In this document: in pieces, positions 1 to 7,130 of the stretch
Position numbering within the stretch: position 1 is the stretch's first letter
Layout of the letters: each line of letters starts with the position of its first letter
Assembly (NCBI GenBank): GCA_023433585.1
Contig: JAEZCL010000234.1
Location: 1-22,037, forward strand
DNA: 22,037 nt
Source of the DNA: Pseudomonadota bacterium
Lineage (GTDB): Bacteria > Pseudomonadota > Alphaproteobacteria > Caulobacterales > Caulobacteraceae
Direction: 5' to 3'
Position numbers and translations under genes: made by a program
Notes under the pieces: model-generated
Database searches by the model: none
Told to the model about the DNA's origin: nothing
The model's input: the letters and a program-made list of their open reading frames with translations, nothing else

Positions 1-119
1 CTGATCGACAACAAACAAGGACAGGCGGGCCGAAGGGCCGCCAGGCGGGGGCGGCCGGGCGTTTCAGAATCACCGACCGCCGGTGCCGCCCCCTCCTGAC
101 CGCTCGCGCGGTCTGTCCG

Positions 120-145
120 TCCCCATCGCCCTGCGGCGATGGGGA
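120..145. terminator. Perfect 11-bp hairpin downstream of nadE
   Basis: TCCCCATCGCC at 120-130 and its exact complement at 135-145 flank a 4-nt loop. It lies 16 nt beyond the nadE stop (minus strand) and could end that transcript. No T-tract follows on either strand, so it may instead be a GGGGA-type dispersed palindrome like those near ccmA and acnA. The rest of 1-161 shows no convincing gene. One frame is open from base 1 to a TGA at 97-99 (32 residues, Arg/Gly-rich) and could be the tail of an upstream gene, but I do not recognise it. Confidence 0.45.
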
Positions 146-161
146 GGAGAATGACGGCGCG

Positions 162-2222
162 CTAATCCGGGACATTCGCGTCCAGTTCGTCCAGCCACGT
201 CCGCGCCGTGGCGTCGGACGGGGCGCGCCAGTCGCCGCGGGGAGAGAGAGAGCCGCCGGTGACCACCTTGGGGCCGTTGGGCATGGCGGAACGCTTGAAC
301 TGGCTGGTCTGGAAGCACCGGATCAGGAATTTGCGCAGCCACTGTTTGATGGTCGGCAGGTCGTAGGCGGTCCGTTCCGCCTCCGGCAGGTTGGCGGGCC
401 AGCGGCCGCGCGCGGGATCGCTCCACGCCTGATGGGCCAGATAGGCGACCTTGGACGGCTTCAGGCCGAAGCGGGTGATGTAGAACAGGAAGAAATCGTT
501 CAGGGCATAGGGGCCGACCGTCGCTTGGGTCGACTGGATGGCGCCGGCCGCGTCGGCGGGCACCAGTTCCGGCGAAATCTCGGTGGCCAGGACGGCGTGC
601 AGGACCGGGACGGCTTCGGCGCCGACAAATTCCCGGTCGGCGACCCAGCGGATCAGGTGCTGGATCAGGGTCTTGGCCACGCCGGAATTGACGTTGTAGT
701 GGCTCATATGGTCGCCGACGCCGTAGGTGGCCCAGCCCAGGGCCAGCTCCGACAGGTCGCCGGTGCCCAGCACGAAGCCGCCGTGATGGTTGGCCAGGCG
801 GAACAGATAGTCGGTGCGAAGGCCTGCCTGGACGTTCTCGAAGGTGATGTCGTGGACCGGCTCGCCCCTTGAGAACGGGTGGCCGATGTCCTTCAGCATC
901 CGTTCGGCGGCAGGGCGGATGTCGATCTCCTCGCCCGTCACGCCCAGCGCCTTCATCAGGGTCCAGGCGCTGGACCTGGTGCCTTCCGAGGTGGCGAAGC
1001 CGGGCAGGGTGAAGCCCAGAATGTTCGTGCGCGGCAGCCCCAGCCGGTCGAAGGCGCGGCAGGCGACCAGCAGCGCCTGGGTCGAATCCAGCCCGCCCGA
1101 CACGCCGATGACGATGCGCTGGCCGTTCGTGGCCTTCAGCCGCCGCATCAGGCCCTGGACCTGGATGTTGAAGGCCTCGTAGCAGTCCTGGTCCAGCCGC
1201 GCGGGATCGTCAGGGACGAAGGGGAAGCGGTCCAGCGGGCGGATCAGGTCGGCGGGCTTTCCGGTCTCGCGGGCGTTGAACCATGTGACGGGGCGCCCGC
1301 CTTCATCAAGCTCACGGCTCGCGCAGTCCGCGAAGGTGCCGTTGCGCAGGCGCTCCAGCCCGATTCGCTCCACGTCCACGTCCGCGATGGTCAGGTGGGG
1401 GTCCATGGAGAACCGTTCGCCTGACGCCAGACAGGCGCCCATTTCGTGGATCGAGGCCTGGCCGTCCCAGGCCAGGTCGGTGGTGCTCTCGCCCCAGCCT
1501 GCGGCGGCGAACACATAGGCGCAGACGGCGCGCGACGACTGGCTGGCGCACAGCATGGCCCGTTCGTCCGCCTTGCCGATCACCACGTTGGAGGCCGACA
1601 GATTGGCGATGATCCGCGCCCCGGCCAGAGCCTGCCGGGTCGAGGGCGGAAGCGGCGCCCAGAAGTCCTCGCAGATCTCGACGGCGAATTCGAAACCGGG
1701 GCGGTTGAAGGCCTTGAACCGCAGCTTCGGGTTCAGGGGCACGGCCTGCCCGCCGAGCAGGACCATCGGCCAACCGAGATCGCCGGAGGACGGAGCCGGG
1801 GCGAACCAGCGCTTCTCGTAATATTCCCGATAGTTGGGCAGGTAGGTCTTGGGGACCACGCCCAGAATCTTGGCGTTCGCGGTCACGACGGCGCAGTTGT
1901 AGAGCGCGTCCCCCTGGCGGACGGGCGCGCCGAAGACGGCGACGACATTGGCGTTTCCGGCCGCGACGGCGAGACGGCGCATCTGGGCCTCCGCCTCTTC
2001 CAGCAAGGCGTCCTGCATCAGAAGGTCGTCGATGGCGTAGCCGGTGAGGCTGAGCTCGGGAAACACGACCAGGTCTGCGCCCTGCTCGCCCGCCTGGGCG
2101 ATCAGGCGCTCATGCTCGTCCGCATTCGCCTTCGGGTCGGCGGTGTGGACCACCGGCGTGGCGGCGGCCACGCGCACGAAACCGTGGGCGGCGGGGCTGA
2201 AGAAGGGGTGCTTGCGGGCCAA
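162..2222 (-). CDS. nadE: Glutamine-dependent NAD(+) synthetase
   Basis: Catalyses the last step of NAD biosynthesis: ATP-dependent amidation of nicotinate adenine dinucleotide using ammonia from glutamine, in the cytosol. The N-terminal nitrilase-type glutaminase domain shows its Glu-Lys-Cys triad at about E56 (VVFPELS), K125 (VVPKTYLPNY) and C184 (VEICEDFW). The C-terminal synthetase domain has the ATP-pyrophosphatase loop SGGLDS near residue 374. The frame stays open far upstream, but family similarity begins just before HPFFSPAAHGFVRVA. I place the start at a TTG at 2222 because an AGGA lies 8 nt upstream and the resulting 686 residues match the usual length of about 680. An in-frame GTG further in (FVRVA) would cut into the domain. 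The gene is divergent from ftsY. Function is firm; the start is an inference. Confidence 0.93.
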   Translation of the reverse strand: MARKHPFFSPAAHGFVRVAAATPVVHTADPKANADEHERLIAQAGEQGADLVVFPELSLTGYAIDDLLMQDALLEEAEAQMRRLAVAAGNANVVAVFGAPVRQGDALYNCAVVTANAKILGVVPKTYLPNYREYYEKRWFAPAPSSGDLGWPMVLLGGQAVPLNPKLRFKAFNRPGFEFAVEICEDFWAPLPPSTRQALAGARIIANLSASNVVIGKADERAMLCASQSSRAVCAYVFAAAGWGESTTDLAWDGQASIHEMGACLASGERFSMDPHLTIADVDVERIGLERLRNGTFADCASRELDEGGRPVTWFNARETGKPADLIRPLDRFPFVPDDPARLDQDCYEAFNIQVQGLMRRLKATNGQRIVIGVSGGLDSTQALLVACRAFDRLGLPRTNILGFTLPGFATSEGTRSSAWTLMKALGVTGEEIDIRPAAERMLKDIGHPFSRGEPVHDITFENVQAGLRTDYLFRLANHHGGFVLGTGDLSELALGWATYGVGDHMSHYNVNSGVAKTLIQHLIRWVADREFVGAEAVPVLHAVLATEISPELVPADAAGAIQSTQATVGPYALNDFFLFYITRFGLKPSKVAYLAHQAWSDPARGRWPANLPEAERTAYDLPTIKQWLRKFLIRCFQTSQFKRSAMPNGPKVVTGGSLSPRGDWRAPSDATARTWLDELDANVPD

Positions 2223-2308
2223 ATCCGGTGTCCTGATCCCTGTTCGCCGTTCATGTAACGCCTGAAGCTCTGTCGCGCCATGAATCGACGATGATCGCGC
2301 GTGGCGCG

Positions 2309-2324
2309 GCGGTAATTTTACCGC
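2309..2324. promoter_or_regulatory. 16-bp perfect palindrome in the nadE/ftsY divergent intergenic region
   Basis: GCGGTAATTTTACCGC reads the same on both strands: 7-bp arms around TT. It ends 12 nt before the ftsY ATG, in the only AT-rich patch of the 114-bp gap between the divergent nadE and ftsY. It could be an operator for a dimeric regulator or a short leader hairpin near the ftsY start. I cannot match it to a known operator. Confidence 0.4.
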
Positions 2325-2336
2325 TAGACGAGGCTC

Positions 2337-3272
2337 ATGACCGACAAGCCGAAGAAGGGCTGGTTCCAGCGCCTCAGCGAGGGACTGTCCCGATCCTCCA
2401 AACAGATGACCGAGCAGGTCGTCTCCACCTTCGTCAAGGAGCCGCTGGACGAGGCGGCGCTTGAACGCCTGGAGGAGCACCTGATCGAGAGCGACCTGGG
2501 TCCGGCCGCCGCCGCCCGGATCACCGAGCGCTTCCGCGCCTTGCGCTTCGGCAAGGCCTCGGACGAGCGCGAGATCAAGGAGGCCCTGGCCGAGGCGGTG
2601 ACGGCCGAGCTTGAGCCGCGCCAGGCCGTATTCGATCCCCTGTCGGGGCCGAAGCCGTTCGTGGTGCTGTTCGTGGGGGTCAACGGCTCGGGCAAGACCA
2701 CGACCCTGGGCAAGATCGCCTCGGACCTGACGTCGAAAGGGGCGAAGGTCATGGTGGTGGGCTGCGACACCTTCCGGGCGGCGGCGCGCGATCAGTTGAA
2801 GGTCTGGGCCGAACGGGCCGGGGCCGATTTCGAGAGCCGCCGGGACGGGGCCGACCCAGCCGGGCTGGCCTTCGACGCCTTCACCAGGGCGCGGGAGGAA
2901 GGCCACGACGTGGTCCTGATCGACACGGCCGGGCGGCTGCAGAACAAGCAGGCCCTGATGGACGAGCTGCTCAAGATCGTGCGGGTGCTGAAGAAAATCG
3001 ACCCGGACGCGCCGCACGAGACCCTGCTGGTGCTGGACGCCACGGTGGGGCGCAACGCCCTGGCCCAGGAGCAGGTCTTCGGGCGCACCGCCTATGTCTC
3101 GGGCATCGTCATGACCAAGCTGGACGGCACGGCGCGCGGCGGGGTGCTGGTGCCGGTGGCCCAGGCGTCCGACGCTCCCATCAAGCTGATCGGGGTGGGC
3201 GAAGGGGTCGAGGATTTGCAGCCGTTCGACGCGCGGGCGTTCTCCCGCCTTCTGGTGGGACTCGAGGACTGA
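2337..3272 (+). CDS. ftsY: Signal recognition particle receptor FtsY
   Basis: SRP receptor GTPase, which docks Ffh-ribosome complexes at the inner membrane for co-translational insertion. Visible in the 311 residues are a basic amphipathic N-terminus (KPKKGWFQRL, residues 5-14), a helical N domain (about 30-100), and a complete SRP-type G domain. The latter has the P-loop GVNGSGKTT at 114-122, DTFRAAA at 144-150, DTAGR at 196-200, TKLDGTARGG at 260-269 and the closing GVGEGVEDL at 286-294. It lacks the long acidic A domain of E. coli FtsY, as is common in alphaproteobacteria, so membrane contact probably relies on the N-terminal helix. Its stop is 2 nt before the yciB start, so the two are co-transcribed. 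Its partner ffh lies at the other end of this window. Confidence 0.97.
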   Translation: MTDKPKKGWFQRLSEGLSRSSKQMTEQVVSTFVKEPLDEAALERLEEHLIESDLGPAAAARITERFRALRFGKASDEREIKEALAEAVTAELEPRQAVFDPLSGPKPFVVLFVGVNGSGKTTTLGKIASDLTSKGAKVMVVGCDTFRAAARDQLKVWAERAGADFESRRDGADPAGLAFDAFTRAREEGHDVVLIDTAGRLQNKQALMDELLKIVRVLKKIDPDAPHETLLVLDATVGRNALAQEQVFGRTAYVSGIVMTKLDGTARGGVLVPVAQASDAPIKLIGVGEGVEDLQPFDARAFSRLLVGLED

Positions 3273-3274
3273 AC

Positions 3275-3895
3275 ATGACGGATGCGGCGCGACGCAACTC
3301 GAACCTGCGACAGGCGGTCGACTTCGGCGCCCTGGTCGCCTTCATGGCGGCTTACGGCGTCAACCGCTTTCTGCGCGGGCTAGACAGCCAGGAGGCCCTG
3401 GTCCAGGCGACCTGGGTGCTGGTGGGCGCCTCGGCCCTGGCGCTGGCGGTGGGCTGGCTGACCGAAAAGCGCCTGGCGCCCTTGCCCATGCTGACCGGCG
3501 GTTTCGCCCTGCTGTTCGGCGTCTTGACCCTGGTGTTCCACGATCCGGTCATGCTGAAGCTGAAGATCAGCATCCAGAATGCCCTGTTGGCCACGGTGCT
3601 GCTGGGGTCGCTGCCGCTGCGCCGGTATCCGTTCAAATATCTGCTGGGCGAGGCGATCCGGATCACTGACGCGGGCTGGCGCGGCCTGACCCTGCGCTAT
3701 GGCCTGTATTTCGCGACCGTGGCGGTGGTGAACGAGGTCGTCTGGCGCACCCAGAGCGACGACGTCTGGGTGGCGTTCCGCGGCGGCCTGTGGATGGCTT
3801 CGGCCGCCTTCGGCATCTGGCAGGTGTTCTACATCTTCAAGCACATGATCCGCGATGATGAGCCCGCGCCGATCAACCCCGATCCGGGGCTTTAG
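3275..3895 (+). CDS. yciB: Inner membrane-spanning protein YciB (septation protein A family)
   Basis: A polytopic inner-membrane protein of the YciB/IspA/IspZ family. Relatives are linked to cell envelope synthesis and septation, but the molecular role is not settled. The 206 residues show about five hydrophobic segments: near 15-30, 45-65 (TWVLVGASALALAVGWL), 72-90 (MLTGGFALLFGVLTLVF), 100-112, and a C-terminal pair around 145-190. There are basic loops between them and a short polar tail. The ATG lies 2 nt after the ftsY stop, and the GAGGA used for ribosome binding lies inside the last ftsY codons, indicating translational coupling. The TAG stop is the first triplet of a repeated motif (TAG followed by GGCGAAATCGGTTCAG) also found at the next gene's stop. 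Confidence 0.9.
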   Translation: MTDAARRNSNLRQAVDFGALVAFMAAYGVNRFLRGLDSQEALVQATWVLVGASALALAVGWLTEKRLAPLPMLTGGFALLFGVLTLVFHDPVMLKLKISIQNALLATVLLGSLPLRRYPFKYLLGEAIRITDAGWRGLTLRYGLYFATVAVVNEVVWRTQSDDVWVAFRGGLWMASAAFGIWQVFYIFKHMIRDDEPAPINPDPGL

Positions 3896-3911
3896 GGCGA
3901 AATCGGTTCAG
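3893..3911 (+). repeat. Single-arm copy of the GCGAAATCGGTTCAG repeat at the yciB stop
   Basis: A 19-nt stretch beginning at the yciB stop codon (TAG, then GGCGAAATCGGTTCAG) matches the left arm of the inverted repeat at the end of the following MarR-like gene in 18 of 19 positions. Here the right arm is missing or badly decayed; only a short AACCGA remains about 35 nt downstream. The rest of the gap up to 4004 shows nothing else recognisable. Confidence 0.7.
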
Positions 3912-4004
3912 GGCGGCCAGGCCTTCACGGACCTGTCGCCAAACCGAAACACGGCGCTGCTAACCCCGCCCTGCACGGAGCAATTGCGCGGGACGAGGTT
4001 GGCC

Positions 4005-4586
4005 ATGGTCGGGAACGCAAGGAAGGCGCGCGCCGCCCCTCTGGACCGCTCGCCCAGCCACCTGATGCACCGGGCGCTGCAGCTGGCGCTGGACATCTAC
4101 GCCGAGGAGGTGGGCGCGGACGGCCCCACCCAGCGGCAGTTCGCGGTGCTGGAGATCGCCGCGCGCAACGCCGGCCTGACCCAGACCGATTTGGTCAGGG
4201 CCACCGGAATCGACCGCTCGACCCTGGCGGACCTGGTGGCGCGCATGACGGCCAAGGGCCTTCTGAACCGCGAGCGCTCGGCTCTGGACGGCCGGGCCAA
4301 GACGGTCAGCCTGTCGCATGAGGGCCATGCGGTTCTGGAAGCGGCGCGCGCCAAGGTCGAGGTGGCGGACCGGCGCATCCTGGCGCTGCTGCCCAAGGCC
4401 CGGCGCGACAGCTTCATGAAGCTGCTGACCGATCTGGCCGACGCGGCCGACACCGCGCCGGAGGCGGCCAAGGCGGCCCGGCGCGCCGAGAAGCTGGCGC
4501 GAAAGGCCGAGAAGGAGGCGCGCAAGGCCGCTGAAAAGGCCAAGGCCGTCCGCGCCCGCCGCAAGACGGCCGCCCGGGCCGCCTAG
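4005..4586 (+). CDS. MarR-family winged-helix regulator with Lys/Arg/Ala-rich C-terminal tail
   Basis: A probable DNA-binding repressor or activator of 193 residues. Residues 20-145 follow the MarR layout: dimerisation helix (LMHRALQLALDIYAEE), recognition region (LTQTDLVRATGIDRSTLADLVARM, about 58-81), then the wing (GLLNRERSALDGRAKTVSLS, about 85-104) and C-terminal helices. The frame is open from 3855, but I choose ATG 4005 because GAGG lies 7 nt upstream and the earlier residues are unlike the family. Residues 151-193 are unusual: 18 Ala, 8 Lys and 8 Arg in 43 positions, resembling a histone H1 or HU-type basic tail, which ordinary MarR proteins lack. It sits alone between yciB and a minus-strand block, flanked by copies of the GCGAAATCGGTTCAG repeat. 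Ligand and targets cannot be read from sequence. Confidence 0.82.
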   Translation: MVGNARKARAAPLDRSPSHLMHRALQLALDIYAEEVGADGPTQRQFAVLEIAARNAGLTQTDLVRATGIDRSTLADLVARMTAKGLLNRERSALDGRAKTVSLSHEGHAVLEAARAKVEVADRRILALLPKARRDSFMKLLTDLADAADTAPEAAKAARRAEKLARKAEKEARKAAEKAKAVRARRKTAARAA

Positions 4587-4636
4587 AGCGAAATCGGTTC
4601 AGTTGGATGCAGTCCGACTGAACCGATTTCACTCTA
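4584..4636. repeat. Long inverted repeat spanning the MarR-like stop codon (probable terminator)
   Basis: Arms 4584-4607 and 4613-4636 (24 nt each) pair around a 5-nt loop (TGCAG). There is one mismatch (C-A) and one G-T pair, which stays paired in RNA. The left arm starts with the stop codon TAG itself. It would form a very stable hairpin at the 3' end of the MarR-like transcript. No clear T-run follows, so it is either a factor-assisted terminator, a 3'-end stabiliser, or a dispersed palindrome inserted at the stop codon. The left-arm sequence recurs at 3893-3911. Confidence 0.75.
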
Positions 4637-4697
4637 AGCTCGGATTTCGGCCGGTCGTCGGCGAGACATTCCTGAAAACGCCGATCCGGCGCGACGT

Positions 4698-4943
4698 TCA
4701 GACGCGCATGTCGAGGATTGAGCCCGGACGGGTCAGGCGGTCGCCGGACTCGGGTCCGGACGCGGGCGTCGATGCGGGGCCGGCGGCCTCGGCGTTCTCG
4801 GCGCGGGCGGTTTCCTGGGCCGACTTCACGCCCGCCAGGGCCTGCTGGAAGAAGGCGGCCTGGGCCACGCGCGCGCTGGTGGTCGTCACCGGCTGGGTGG
4901 CGGCGTGTCGCGGGCTGGGCAGGTCCGGGCGAATCGGGCTCAT
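4698..4943 (-). CDS. Small conserved-looking hypothetical protein (81 aa)
   Basis: An 81-residue open frame between the MarR-like gene (convergent) and ccmG (same strand, 34 nt upstream). It begins MSPIRPDLPSPRH and has an Ala/Gln/Phe helix in the middle (VAQAAFFQQALAGVKSAQ, about 26-43), a low-complexity Ala/Glu/Pro stretch, and an ending PGSILDMRV that looks like a conserved terminal motif. There is no signal peptide and no membrane segment. From memory, similar small proteins with an AAFF helix and a terminal ILDxRV occur in Caulobacterales, but I cannot verify this. It could be co-transcribed with the ccm genes. Function is unknown. The chance that it is a spurious high-GC frame is moderate, though gene context and composition favour a real gene. 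Confidence 0.6.
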   Translation of the reverse strand: MSPIRPDLPSPRHAATQPVTTTSARVAQAAFFQQALAGVKSAQETARAENAEAAGPASTPASGPESGDRLTRPGSILDMRV

Positions 4944-4977
4944 GGCCCAAGCCTTAACGGCCCCTGTCGAAAAAGGG

Positions 4978-5526
4978 TTAACGCCGCCAGCTTTCCGGGG
5001 CCAGGGCGCCCGTCAGGCGGTCCAGGTCGGCCTGGTCGACGATGGGGCCGGAATGCTTGGCGACGATGGTCCCCCAGGGATCCAGCACGAAGGTTTCCGG
5101 GACGCCGGACGATCCCAGCTCCAGCCCCATGCGGCCCTCGGCGTCCACCAGGACCACGGCGAAGGGATCGCCCAGGTCCGCGAGGAAGGCGGCCGTGGCC
5201 GCCGGGTCGTCCTTGTACGCCACGCCGATGACGCGCACCCCCTGTTCGCGCAGGGCCATCAGCTGCGGGTGTTCGATGCGGCAGGGCGCGCACCAGGACG
5301 CGAAGACGTTGACCACCGTCGGCTGGCCGGCGGCGGCGGTGACGAGGTCCGCCTGGCCGGGACCGACGGCCCCGTCCTGCAGCACTGGCAGGACAAGCCC
5401 GGGCGCTGCCTGTCCCACCATCGCATCCGGCTGATAGACCGGATCGCGGCGCAGGGACCATCCCACGAACAACGCCGCTAGGGCGACCAGAACGATCAGC
5501 GGAGCGACGGCCAGCCAGCGCTTCAT
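4978..5526 (-). CDS. ccmG: Thiol:disulfide interchange protein CcmG/DsbE
   Basis: A membrane-anchored periplasmic thioredoxin-like reductase that keeps the apocytochrome c CXXCH cysteines reduced for heme ligation. The 182 residues have an N-terminal transmembrane anchor (LAVAPLIVLVALAALFVGW, about 5-23), a thioredoxin fold with active site WCAPC (C79, C82), and the cis-proline loop GVPETF (P143) typical of CcmG, with acidic residues nearby. Length fits the family (about 175-195). Its ATG overlaps the ccmD stop in an ATGA junction, so it is the last gene of the ccmABCDG block and translationally coupled to ccmD. No ccmE, ccmF or ccmH is seen here, so the rest of System I must lie elsewhere. 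Confidence 0.95.
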   Translation of the reverse strand: MKRWLAVAPLIVLVALAALFVGWSLRRDPVYQPDAMVGQAAPGLVLPVLQDGAVGPGQADLVTAAAGQPTVVNVFASWCAPCRIEHPQLMALREQGVRVIGVAYKDDPAATAAFLADLGDPFAVVLVDAEGRMGLELGSSGVPETFVLDPWGTIVAKHSGPIVDQADLDRLTGALAPESWRR

Positions 5527-5675
5527 GGGCGCGGGCCTTCCAGCCGGTCCAGTTCACGCTTCCAGCGACGGGCGTGCAGGATGATGCGGACAGTCAGGGC
5601 GGCCAGGCACAGGGCGCTGATCCCCCAGGCGGGCCAGACGAAGGCGGCGTAGGCGCCCATGTCGAGATCGAGCAT
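5523..5675 (-). CDS. ccmD: Heme exporter protein CcmD
   Basis: A small single-pass membrane subunit that associates with CcmABC and is needed to release heme-loaded CcmE. The 50 residues show an acidic start (MLDLDMGAYAAFVWPAWG), one transmembrane helix (about 10-33, with the family's typical F/YVWPA pattern) and a basic, charged C-terminal tail (HARRWKRELDRLEG). The ATG lies 2 nt after the ccmC stop, and its TGA overlaps the ccmG ATG. The frame extends upstream into ccmC, but the ATG at 5675 gives the normal CcmD length and placement. Confidence 0.92.
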   Translation of the reverse strand: MLDLDMGAYAAFVWPAWGISALCLAALTVRIILHARRWKRELDRLEGPRP

Positions 5676-5677
5676 GG

Positions 5678-6400
5678 CTAAGCCTCCATCACGGCGCGGG
5701 CGCGCAGGGTCATGACGCGGCGCCGGCGCACCTCGGCGCGGATGTCGGTCAGCCAAAGAGCTGTGAACAGGGCCGTGTAGGCCAGGCCCATGACCAGGAG
5801 CGGCGTCAGATGAGCGGCGGTCATGGACGGCCCCTCGGCGCGCAGCAGGGACGCGGGCTGGTGCAGGGTGTTCCACCAGTCCACTGAGAATTTCACGATC
5901 GGCAGGTTCACCAGTCCCACCAGCCCCAGCACGGCGGCGGCGCGGGTGGCCTTCTGCTCATCGTCGATGGCGGCGCGCAGAGCCATGTAGGCGATGTAGA
6001 ACAGGAACAGCACCACCACGCTGGTCAGCCGAGCGTCCCACACCCACCAGGCGCCCCACATGGGTTTGCCCCACAGCGAACCCGTGACCAGGGCCAGCGT
6101 CGTGAACACCGCGCCGGGCAGGGCTGCGGCGCGGGCGGCGGCGTCGGCCAGCGGATGGCGGAACACCAGGGCGAAGAAGGACGAGACGCCCAGGGCCACA
6201 TAGGCGAACAGGCCCAGCCAGGCGGCGGGCACATGCACGAACATGATCCGCACCGTGTCGAACTGCTGATAATCCTCCGGCGCCGCGAAACTCAGCCATG
6301 TCCCGGCGAGCAGCAGCACGGCGGCCAGCGCCCAGGCCACGGGCGTCAGCGGTCGGGTGAAGCGCATGAAGCGGTCGGGATTGGCGAGGCCGAAGACCAT
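5678..6400 (-). CDS. ccmC: Heme exporter protein CcmC
   Basis: A polytopic inner-membrane protein that binds heme on its periplasmic face and passes it to CcmE during cytochrome c maturation. The 240 residues show six transmembrane segments. The tryptophan-rich WWD motif is at 115-127 (WGAWWVWDARLTS), flanked by the two expected heme-ligand histidines H56 (FVHVPAAW) and H180 (TLHQPAS). The C-terminus is basic and cytoplasmic. Length matches the family. It is separated from ccmB by 64 nt, the only non-overlapping step in the ccm block, and followed within 2 nt by ccmD. The ribosome-binding site before its ATG is weak, suggesting dependence on upstream translation. Confidence 0.96.
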   Translation of the reverse strand: MVFGLANPDRFMRFTRPLTPVAWALAAVLLLAGTWLSFAAPEDYQQFDTVRIMFVHVPAAWLGLFAYVALGVSSFFALVFRHPLADAAARAAALPGAVFTTLALVTGSLWGKPMWGAWWVWDARLTSVVVLFLFYIAYMALRAAIDDEQKATRAAAVLGLVGLVNLPIVKFSVDWWNTLHQPASLLRAEGPSMTAAHLTPLLVMGLAYTALFTALWLTDIRAEVRRRRVMTLRARAVMEA

Positions 6401-6464
6401 GGTCAGGGCGCATACGCGCGAGGGACCGCGCGGGCAAGCGGGCGCGGCGCCGCACGAGGCCGCC

Positions 6465-7130
6465 TCATCCCTGGGCGTTCCGGATGGCCGCGGCGCCGGC
6501 GACGGGACTGAGGGCGACGGCGAACAGGGCGTAGGCGCCCAGAAGCGCCAGGGCCGGGCCGGGCGGAAAACCGGTCACGGCTTGCTCCAGGGCGCCCGCG
6601 CCGAAGATCACCGGCGGAATGAACAGGGGCAGGACCACCACCGCGATCAGCAGGCCGCCCCGCTTCGATCCCAGCGCCAGGGCCGCGCCCAGCGCGCCGG
6701 TGAAGGCGAAACCCAGACCGCCCAGAAGCGCCGAGGCCAGGATCAGCGGCGCGTGGGCCGGATCGGCGCCCAGGACGATGGCGGTTGCCGGTGCGGCGAG
6801 GGCCAGGGGCAGGCCGGTCGCCAGCCACTGGGCCAGGGCCTTGACGGCGAACACCGCCTCCAGCGGCAACGGTCCCAGCGCCAGCAGGTCCAGCGCCCCG
6901 TCCTCGAAATCACGCTCGAACAGGCGCTCGAGCGACAGCAGGGCGGAAAGGGCCAGGGCGATCCAGGTGACGCCGCCGGACACCGGCTGCAGCACACGCA
7001 GGTCCGCGCCCGCCGCCAGGGGCACGATGGCGGTCAGGGCGGCGAAGAAGCCGCAAGCCAAGAGCGGCCCCCCGCCCCCACCCCAGGCCAGCGACAGTTC
7101 GCGTTTCAGGAGGATGCGCACCGCCCTCAT
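6465..7130 (-). CDS. ccmB: Heme exporter protein CcmB
   Basis: The membrane permease subunit of the CcmAB ABC complex, whose ATP hydrolysis drives release of holo-CcmE from CcmC/D. The 221 residues contain six hydrophobic segments. After the second comes the conserved cytoplasmic motif ERLFERDFEDGALDLL (about 68-83), diagnostic of CcmB. Its ATG overlaps the ccmA TGA (ATGA at 7127-7130), so ccmA and ccmB are translationally coupled. Nothing is truncated and length is normal. Confidence 0.95.
   Translation of the reverse strand: MRAVRILLKRELSLAWGGGGGPLLACGFFAALTAIVPLAAGADLRVLQPVSGGVTWIALALSALLSLERLFERDFEDGALDLLALGPLPLEAVFAVKALAQWLATGLPLALAAPATAIVLGADPAHAPLILASALLGGLGFAFTGALGAALALGSKRGGLLIAVVVLPLFIPPVIFGAGALEQAVTGFPPGPALALLGAYALFAVALSPVAGAAAIRNAQG

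Noticed and set aside
1..99. The 3' end of an upstream gene (open frame to TGA at 97-99).
   Set aside because: The 32 residues are Arg/Gly-rich and unrecognisable, and other frames are also open in this GC-rich stretch.
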